From NCBI GenBank assembly GCA_964439265.1, contig CAYTOA010000050.1:1-30980 (forward strand): a DNA stretch of 30,980 nt, read 5' to 3'. The position numbers and the translations under genes were made by a program. This stretch comes from JAGVPT01 sp964439265 (GTDB taxonomy: Bacteria > Bacteroidota > Ignavibacteria > UBA10030 > UBA8401). Within the stretch, counting starts at the first letter, position 1; each line of letters begins with the position of its first letter. Shown piece after piece: positions 25,544 through 30,980 of this stretch. Below the pieces are notes generated by a model that was not told where the DNA came from, made no database searches, and worked only from the letters and a program-made list of their open reading frames with translations.

Positions 25544-26490
25544 ATTTTCTCGTCGATTATTATTTCATTCTATATAAAAATTTGAATGGACATTGTCAAC
25601 AATTTGTATTTACGATCGTGTTTTTCCGCAAACAGCACGCACAACCGTTCCGGTCTGCGAGCAGTATGTATGATGGAGTGGAGCGCCGAGTGTTCAATCG
25701 TTGCGGGGTAGATTTCCTAAATTGACTGTAGTGTCTGTTTGCGTCTTGAAGACAGTCAGTGAAAAGTAATCATTTATAAGGCGTTTTCGATCAATTGACT
25801 GTAGTGACTATTCTTTTTCTATTTAATATAGAATTTATAATAACAGTAAGAGTATATCTAATATATCTAATAGTAAACTCGGAAAATATACAGCCAATGC
25901 GGTCAGTATGAACAATCGCTCGAATTTAAAAGGAATATCGCGTAGTTTTAGTGACTCTGTGGATCCCATCCAACAGTCAGAGAACAGGCAATCAGGATAA
26001 AAATGATCAAAGGTGGTTAAATTGCTCATTCCGCACGGATTTGAAGTTCGCCATATTGCAAAAGTTTATAGGATATTTGCGAACGACAAACTATGTCTCG
26101 GCAACAAAAAAGTCCCAGATGGTGAATGTTTGGACCGACAAACTCAGCGCAATAGCAGCATCTCAATTTACCTTGAACCTGAATCCACTTAACCGCCACA
26201 CCGAATCCATGGAAACCTTATACGCATTCAGTGGCTTGGCTTGAGCCATGTCGTTCTTAAACGAATAAGCTTCAATTACTCATTCCTTCTTAACGTAACT
26301 GACCTTCTTACAATAATCCGGCACGCAACCTTACGATTCGATTGTCAGAGATGATTGGACCAGAGGAATTACAGTTATATCGTTTCGACGTCGAGAGCGC
26401 ATCATGCGTTAGCTTCCAGTCATCGGCGACTGAGTTAATGATCCTCCAATGTGTCAAAGTGACGACAGACAACCTAGGTTGCCGCACGTA
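25544..26490. other. Gene-free, AT-rich stretch
   Basis: About 950 bases without a convincing gene on either strand. Open frames up to about 97 codons lack ribosome sites and family patterns. It contains the 14-base direct repeat described separately and is probably decayed mobile-element or island DNA. Confidence 0.45.
25720..25806. repeat. 14-base direct repeat AATTGACTGTAGTG
   Basis: Identical copies at 25720-25733 and 25793-25806, 73 bases apart. Each contains TTGACT, a -35-like hexamer; behind the second copy an AT-rich stretch (TATTTAATATAG) could supply a -10 at a slightly long spacing. Confidence 0.5.
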
Positions 26491-26519
26491 TTGACAATGA
26501 GCTCTTATTAGTCTATACT
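26491..26519 (+). promoter_or_regulatory. Consensus sigma70 promoter
   Basis: TTGACA (26491-26496), exactly 17 bases, then TATACT (26514-26519). It is the best promoter match in the window. Predicted start near 26526. The next gene starts at 26770, with a terminator hairpin in between. Confidence 0.7.
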
Positions 26520-26525
26520 ATTCCA

Positions 26526-26645
26526 TTGATCATGGACCCAGTTCGTCGTACGAAGCTTTCAATGTGCAGGGAATGAACTAAACCATCAAAGACTGAGAAA
26601 TCTAAAAGCCTCCGTTGGCGAATGCCGGCAGGGGCTTTTGTATTT
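26526..26645 (+). ncRNA. Candidate small RNA or attenuated leader
   Basis: About 120 bases are bounded by the consensus promoter at 26491-26519 and the terminator at 26604-26645. The 5' part includes a small perfect hairpin, TTCGT-CGT-ACGAA. No open reading frame with a ribosome site was seen inside. It could be an independent small RNA or a leader controlling the beta-propeller gene downstream. No known RNA family recognised. Confidence 0.35.
26604..26645 (+). terminator. Terminator hairpin between promoter and gene
   Basis: AAAAGCC pairs with GGCTTTT and the stem continues inward as TCCGTTGGC with GCCGGCAGG (three G-T pairs, one mismatch), about 16 bp, with a GAAT loop, followed by TTTTGTATTTT. 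The lower strand also ends in a short T run, so it may act both ways. Confidence 0.65.
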
Positions 26646-26769
26646 TGGGGGCTGAACGATGAAGCGGCTTGACTGTTGATCTGAGAAGTTTGATCAGGTG
26701 GCGCACCCAGCCTCACCTGTACCCCGATAAACGACGTCAGTACTGGCTTTGTCAAGAAAGGTTTATTGT

Positions 26770-29187
26770 ATGAAAAAGGGATATCTGGTTTGCTTTATAA
26801 TTTGTTCATTTTACGCTTTTGCGTCAACCTCCTTTGCACAGGTAACAAACCTGACCGTCAATGGCTCTACGTCGGATTTTACTTTTCAGCAAGGAGGCAC
26901 CCTGAATTGGAAATATGATCTTCCGGTTGGAGGGACTGCCCAATGTGAGATTTGGATCGACATCAATGGGAATGGCACTATTGATCCCGCAAGCGACAAG
27001 CAACTATTCGGTACATTCACCCAAACTGATGGACTATTTACCGGAGATAGCGGGCCAGGTGATATGGATAGCGTTGCGAACGGCCAGTGTTATTTCATAA
27101 TGGCAAATTTCGGATTAGCGCCTGCTAAATACCTCATGAAATTTACTAACAACGGTGTCGGACAAACCATCGCCGGAACGGTTACGGCGATGCCATCGCC
27201 TGCATTCACTATTTCTGGCAAGGTCACTTTACCGTCTGCTTTCAATTTGCAAAATATTCTTGTTGAAACAGGAGACAACGGACCAGGATGGATGGCTCTG
27301 ACAGATGCCGGCGGAAATTATGTTATTAATTTTAACGCCTCTACGAGCGGTCAACGTGTGACAATAATGGTTGCAGATAAATTTTCACCTTATATCATCA
27401 CGCCTAGCGATACAGCGCTTACCTTATCACAGAGTTATTCAAACGTAAACTTCACCTTCCTACCGCCGGTAGCGCAACTCGTCGGCTATTTGAAGGGAGA
27501 AGATGGACGAGCGTTGCCAAACGTGGAAATCAATTCCAATCCACAATATTATGGATATGGTGGAGGAAATAAAAATGCAACGACTGATGCAAACGGCTTT
27601 TTCCAATTTGGCTACACATTAAGTGAGATCACATCATCTCCCATTTGGAATTTACAAGCAAACACTGATGGCGTTGCTCCTGCGTACTTTCCGCCCTACA
27701 TCAATGCAATCTCTCTTCATCAATATGACAGTTTGCGCGTCGATCTAATCGCACACATTGCCGATGATTCCATCACCGGCAAGGTGACGGTAGATGGCCA
27801 TGCTCCCGGCAGTGCATCTTTTAGACTCTTTACGAATGCACAGGATAGCGGACAAACCAATGCCAACTCCGATCCTAACACAGGTAATTTTACGCTCCAC
27901 GTTACGAAGAAATTCTCTAACTACAGCCTCGGCATCGATGACCTTCCTCAAACTGAGGGCTATGATCGGAATATTCCACAAGTTCAACCGGGCGATAAGA
28001 ATGTCATCATAAATGTTGAAACACTTGCATGGCTGCCTCAAACAAGTAACACGTCTCATTCGCTAATGGCAGTAGCGTTTGTGAACTCCACAACCGGTTG
28101 GGTTGCCGGTTCAAACGGAACGATGTTGCAAACAGTGAATGCCGGCGCCTCATGGTCAAGCCAAACAACGAATACCTCAAACAATATCAACGGAATCTGT
28201 TTCCTCGATGCCTCAACGGGTTGGTTTGTCGGCAATGGCGGAATTATTAAGAAAACGACCAATGGCGGCAGCAGTTGGACGTCTGAGAATTCGACGACGG
28301 CCGGTGATCTCAAAGCGGTTCAATTTGTCGATGCGAACAATGGATGGGCTGTTGGAGGGTCAAGCCAAGCAACAATCCTGAAAACAACAAACGGCGGAAC
28401 GACATGGACGGCTCAAAGCCCGAGCTATAATCAATGCAACTCTTTGTCCATGGTGAATGCGAGCATGGGTTGGACTGTAAGCAGCAACCAAATCTACTTG
28501 ACGACAGATGGTGGCGGGACATGGAATTCACAGTTTAGCGCGTTTAATACATTGTATTCAGTTCATTTTGTAGATATCAATAATGGAATCGCGGTAGGGG
28601 CTTCCAATACGGTATATATTACGACGGATGGAGGGAGCAATTGGACAACTCAATCAATTGCTAATGTGAACATCCTTAATTCCGTGTATTGCATAAATGC
28701 TTCAACGGCATGGGTTGCCGGAAGTAATGGAAATATTTATAGAACGACAAACTGGGGGACGGCGTGGACGATACAATTGACGAATACAAGCAATAATAAT
28801 CTCAATGCTGTCCAGTTTGTCGATGCAAACAACGGCTGGGCAGTCGGAGACAATGGCACGATCCTCCACACGATGAACGGGGGAGTGACGGCAGTCGGGA
28901 ACAAGAAGTCAGCAGTGCTTCCAGGCCGTTTCGAGCTGCTTCAAAACTACCCCAACCCATTCAACCCGGCGACGACAATTTCTTTCATTCTTCCTTCTGC
29001 CGCTCTTACGACGCTGAAAATCTATGACATCGTAGGCAGGGAAGTCGCGACGCTCCGCTCGGAAGAGATGCAGGCTGGAAAACATTTGATACAATGGGAT
29101 GCTTCGACGCTCGCAAGCGGGGTTTATTTTTATCAACTGCGATCCGGCAGTTATCTTATTACGAAGAAATTGGTTTTGTTGAAATAG
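26770..29187 (+). CDS. Secreted YCF48-like beta-propeller protein with T9SS sorting domain
   Basis: From ATG 26770 the protein has 805 residues, with AAAGG upstream at good spacing and a signal peptide (MKKGYLVCFIICSFYAFASTSFAQ). Residues about 25-130 form a beta-rich domain with a D-I-N-G-N-G-T-I-D calcium-type loop. Several carboxypeptidase-regulatory-like units follow (about 150-420). About 430-715 is a propeller whose repeats read TGWVAGSNGTMLQT-x-N-x-G-x-x-W and NNGWAVG...ILKTTNGGTTW, the YCF48/Asp-box type. From about 725 FELLQNYPNPFNPATT begins the type A T9SS sorting domain, ending KKLVLLK. It is expected on the cell surface or released. It resembles the protein at 1-2174 in architecture but has a different N-terminal half. 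Confidence 0.93.
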   Translation: MKKGYLVCFIICSFYAFASTSFAQVTNLTVNGSTSDFTFQQGGTLNWKYDLPVGGTAQCEIWIDINGNGTIDPASDKQLFGTFTQTDGLFTGDSGPGDMDSVANGQCYFIMANFGLAPAKYLMKFTNNGVGQTIAGTVTAMPSPAFTISGKVTLPSAFNLQNILVETGDNGPGWMALTDAGGNYVINFNASTSGQRVTIMVADKFSPYIITPSDTALTLSQSYSNVNFTFLPPVAQLVGYLKGEDGRALPNVEINSNPQYYGYGGGNKNATTDANGFFQFGYTLSEITSSPIWNLQANTDGVAPAYFPPYINAISLHQYDSLRVDLIAHIADDSITGKVTVDGHAPGSASFRLFTNAQDSGQTNANSDPNTGNFTLHVTKKFSNYSLGIDDLPQTEGYDRNIPQVQPGDKNVIINVETLAWLPQTSNTSHSLMAVAFVNSTTGWVAGSNGTMLQTVNAGASWSSQTTNTSNNINGICFLDASTGWFVGNGGIIKKTTNGGSSWTSENSTTAGDLKAVQFVDANNGWAVGGSSQATILKTTNGGTTWTAQSPSYNQCNSLSMVNASMGWTVSSNQIYLTTDGGGTWNSQFSAFNTLYSVHFVDINNGIAVGASNTVYITTDGGSNWTTQSIANVNILNSVYCINASTAWVAGSNGNIYRTTNWGTAWTIQLTNTSNNNLNAVQFVDANNGWAVGDNGTILHTMNGGVTAVGNKKSAVLPGRFELLQNYPNPFNPATTISFILPSAALTTLKIYDIVGREVATLRSEEMQAGKHLIQWDASTLASGVYFYQLRSGSYLITKKLVLLK

Positions 29188-29298
29188 CAGGAGATCGCAT
29201 CGCGGCAGTCAGCGCCATGTGCCGCGGTGGAATGAGGACCGAGATGTCCAGTTTCGAACAACTGCCGCAGGTTTGCGGTACGCAAGCGAATGAAAAAG

Positions 29299-29326
29299 TA
29301 AGCCCCGGCTCTCACCGGGGCTTTTC
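29299..29326 (+). terminator. Terminator of the YCF48-like gene
   Basis: AAGCCCCGG and CCGGGGCTT form a 9-bp perfect stem with a CTCTCA loop, followed by TT. It lies 112 bases after the stop at 29187 and may also serve the convergent gene ending at 29407. Confidence 0.8.
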
Positions 29327-29406
29327 ATTGTATGTCTGGTCCTGAAATCTCCTTACAAGAAAGGCGAACGGAGATGACAGAGCAAGAGCGACTAGTTAGG
29401 CGGCAG

Positions 29407-30105
29407 CTAATGATTAATTGTTTGACTCAAGTCTCTTATTTTCTTCACGAGGCTCTCCACCGTTTCCCTGCCCCGTGGAACAAACACCGTGTCGTTTATT
29501 ATTACATCTCTGCATCCATAATCTCCGAAAAAAACGCTGTCTGGCAATTCGTTCAAAAATTGCCTTCCGTAAAAAGAGGTTTTGTAATGCGATTGGTCAT
29601 TCTGTTTCGCTAGAGGATTATAGTAAAATCCACCCTGGATGAAAGGTGATGTTAAGTAGTTGTTTTTGTCAGGACGTTGCAGAAAAAAGATACTTCTTTC
29701 CCCAACTTTAAAGGTCGTTTCACCTGACACAGCAATTTTGTGGTGGCTATTATTTTCAGAAATAGATCCGCTTTGTTTTAGTAAGATCACTGTTTTGAAA
29801 GTGGGCGTGCCTTTAAGTGCGCTGTCTATTCTCACTAGCGCCTCTGAATGAAATAATTCAGATGAGGGTCCGGGCAGGTCTACTACTTCCACGACTTTTC
29901 CAAACAACACCAAGTCAGACTCCTTAGCATGCTCTACTTCGTCATACCTGCCCACATTTCTCCGAGCAGAAGAGGGACTTTTGCTTGAAGCACTGCTGGT
30001 ATCTTTTCGCTGTGCACAGCATACAGAAACAAAAAATAAGACTTCAAAAAACACCAAAGTTGTTCTACAGACCATTAGATTCTCCATAAACTTCTTCTGC
30101 GCCAT
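29407..30105 (-). CDS. Secreted protein of unknown function
   Basis: The protein has 232 residues. The N terminus has a hydrophobic export signal (VCRTTLVFFEVLFFVSVCCAQ). Three starts are possible (30105, 30087, 30075); the second has AGAAGAAG upstream and none is decisive. The mature part begins with a Ser-rich segment, followed by a beta-rich region containing SDLVLFGKVVEVVDLPG, RIDSALKGTPTFKTVILLKQ and GERSIFFLQRP. This pattern recalls netrin/TIMP-like secreted domains in other bacteria, but similarity is weak and I do not name a family. The end (VPRGRETVESLVKKIRDLSQ) is helical. It converges on the YCF48-like gene and is 194 bp downstream of the methyltransferase gene. Confidence 0.7.
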   Translation of the reverse strand: MAQKKFMENLMVCRTTLVFFEVLFFVSVCCAQRKDTSSASSKSPSSARRNVGRYDEVEHAKESDLVLFGKVVEVVDLPGPSSELFHSEALVRIDSALKGTPTFKTVILLKQSGSISENNSHHKIAVSGETTFKVGERSIFFLQRPDKNNYLTSPFIQGGFYYNPLAKQNDQSHYKTSFYGRQFLNELPDSVFFGDYGCRDVIINDTVFVPRGRETVESLVKKIRDLSQTINH

Positions 30106-30299
30106 AACGAACCGGAGTCAAACTGCGACAACGTGCAGCATTTGTATTGTTGTTCGGCGCGCGGAAGTTGACAGATAAAATCATTAGCTGGTGGCTCCCC
30201 GATGAAAAGAGAACCTAAAAATAAAAGTAAACCCCACATTGTCCCCTTTCCCTTGGGTGTAACTTTTCCACGAAATGATTGAATGATTTGGCCTTTTTT

Positions 30300-30980
30300 T
30301 TATTTTGTGCCACCAAATACTGCAAAAATGCTGTACTTGTAGAAGCAATCCACATCCCGGAACCCGCATTTGCTTAAGATCTGTAGCTGGTCGCAAAGGC
30401 CACTTGGCCTGTCTTCAAGATTGTTCTTGTATACAGACGGGATATTGGCATAATTCCCAATTTCGCTTTCTTTCCCATTCTTTTCTAAGGTTTCATTTAT
30501 CCAATTTTGCCACATTTCAAATTGTATTTCTTCACTATGGGCTGAACTTGGAAGGACTACGTCGATGTTTAGGAATAGGCCACCAGGCTTCAATTCTTTA
30601 TAGATCTTAGTGAACAACGCTGTTTTTTGCATAAAATCAAGATGATGAATGGCATTTGAAGAAATTACTAAGTCATATTTCCAGTCTTCTGATTGTGATT
30701 CGGAATAATCTTCAAATGTTAAATGGCGGAAAGATATGTCGCTGTTGCTGCTATTGTTTAAATTTGCTTTTGCCCTCTTTAGCATTTCCTCGGAAGCATC
30801 AACGAGGTAGAAGTTGTTATTGGGCGATTTGTCGTAAATTTGTTTTGTGATAATTCCTTCTCCGCATCCTAGGTCTAGAATGTGAAGGTCGGATAGGCTC
30901 GGAAAATGGAACGCTGCAATTTCAAGCAGAATTCGGATAGATCTTTGTCTTTCTATCACGATGAAATTTGCTGAATTTGT
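30300..30980 (-). CDS. Class I SAM-dependent methyltransferase, 5' end outside window
   Basis: The frame stays open to the right edge (7 codons beyond a possible GTG at 30959), so the true start probably lies outside. The SAM-binding motif I is LHILDLGCGEGIITKQ; motif II carries the acidic residue in FYLVDASEEML; motif III/IV reads YDLVISSNAIHHL, and LKPGGLFLNIDVVLPS follows, all in the order of the Methyltransf_25/12 family. The C-terminal third (FEMWQNWINETLEKNGKE...) is family-variable. The substrate cannot be told. The gene is AT-rich compared with the left half of the window, in line with possible island DNA. Confidence 0.88.
   Translation of the reverse strand, partial: TNSANFIVIERQRSIRILLEIAAFHFPSLSDLHILDLGCGEGIITKQIYDKSPNNNFYLVDASEEMLKRAKANLNNSSNSDISFRHLTFEDYSESQSEDWKYDLVISSNAIHHLDFMQKTALFTKIYKELKPGGLFLNIDVVLPSSAHSEEIQFEMWQNWINETLEKNGKESEIGNYANIPSVYKNNLEDRPSGLCDQLQILSKCGFRDVDCFYKYSIFAVFGGTK

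Noticed and set aside
25277..25585. Open frames of about 100 and 86 codons across the tRNA-Leu fragment
   Set aside because: The protein-like piece PRGDLNSHALASA is the usual translation of a tRNA-Leu 3' end on the opposite strand, not a gene.
26513..26755. Minus-strand frame of 80 codons before the YCF48-like gene
   Set aside because: It covers a consensus promoter and a terminator on the other strand and has no start signal.

Overview
The window looks like chromosome from a member of the Bacteroidota/Chlorobi assemblage, most likely Ignavibacteria or a close relative, and probably comes from an environmental genome. Three secreted proteins end in type IX secretion (T9SS) sorting domains with the QNYPNPFNP signature, which is typical of that group. 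Strong Shine-Dalgarno sequences (AGGAGG, AAGGAG) and several promoters of the form TTGACN-17 bp-TANATT argue against class Bacteroidia, whose promoters are of the -33/-7 TTTG type. This assignment is an inference from sequence style, not a database result.

Layout. 1-2174 (minus): a 724-residue Asp-box beta-propeller T9SS cargo protein with a long structured leader, followed by a tRNA-Gly(CCC). 2867-5408 (minus): a two-gene operon for secreted proteins with its own promoter and terminator. 5409-6453: a gene-poor stretch carrying tRNA-Val(TAC) with a clear promoter. 6454-8787 (plus): a lipoprotein with Ig-like domains and an LPP20-like secreted protein. 9074-14994 (plus): a promoter, then a cupredoxin, an outer-membrane porin, a hybrid sensor histidine kinase and an EntS-like MFS transporter, which look like one envelope/redox or metal-related transcription unit. 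15069-15515 (minus): a small protein with two repeat units and a run of seven histidines.

15969-22920 (plus) is a sugar-catabolism cluster: galM, a relic of araB, araD, araA, a HAD phosphatase and a secreted GH31 glycosidase. The araB (ribulokinase) relic is the clearest unlisted signal here. Only about 260 bp of the 3' end survive, with an internal deletion/frameshift and a nonsense codon, yet the relic's stop codon still overlaps the araD start. The L-arabinose pathway in this cluster therefore lacks its kinase.

22921-26490 is an accessory boundary: an MFS efflux gene resembling Firmicutes proteins, a decayed tyrosine-recombinase gene, a 3' fragment of tRNA-Leu with its terminator, and two pairs of GGTTACCA repeats bracketing that fragment. 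This looks like the end of one or more tRNA-integrated elements, and the right part of the window may itself be island DNA. 26491-30980 carries a consensus promoter and terminator bounding a possible small RNA or leader, a second beta-propeller T9SS protein, a secreted protein of unknown function, and a methyltransferase cut by the window edge.
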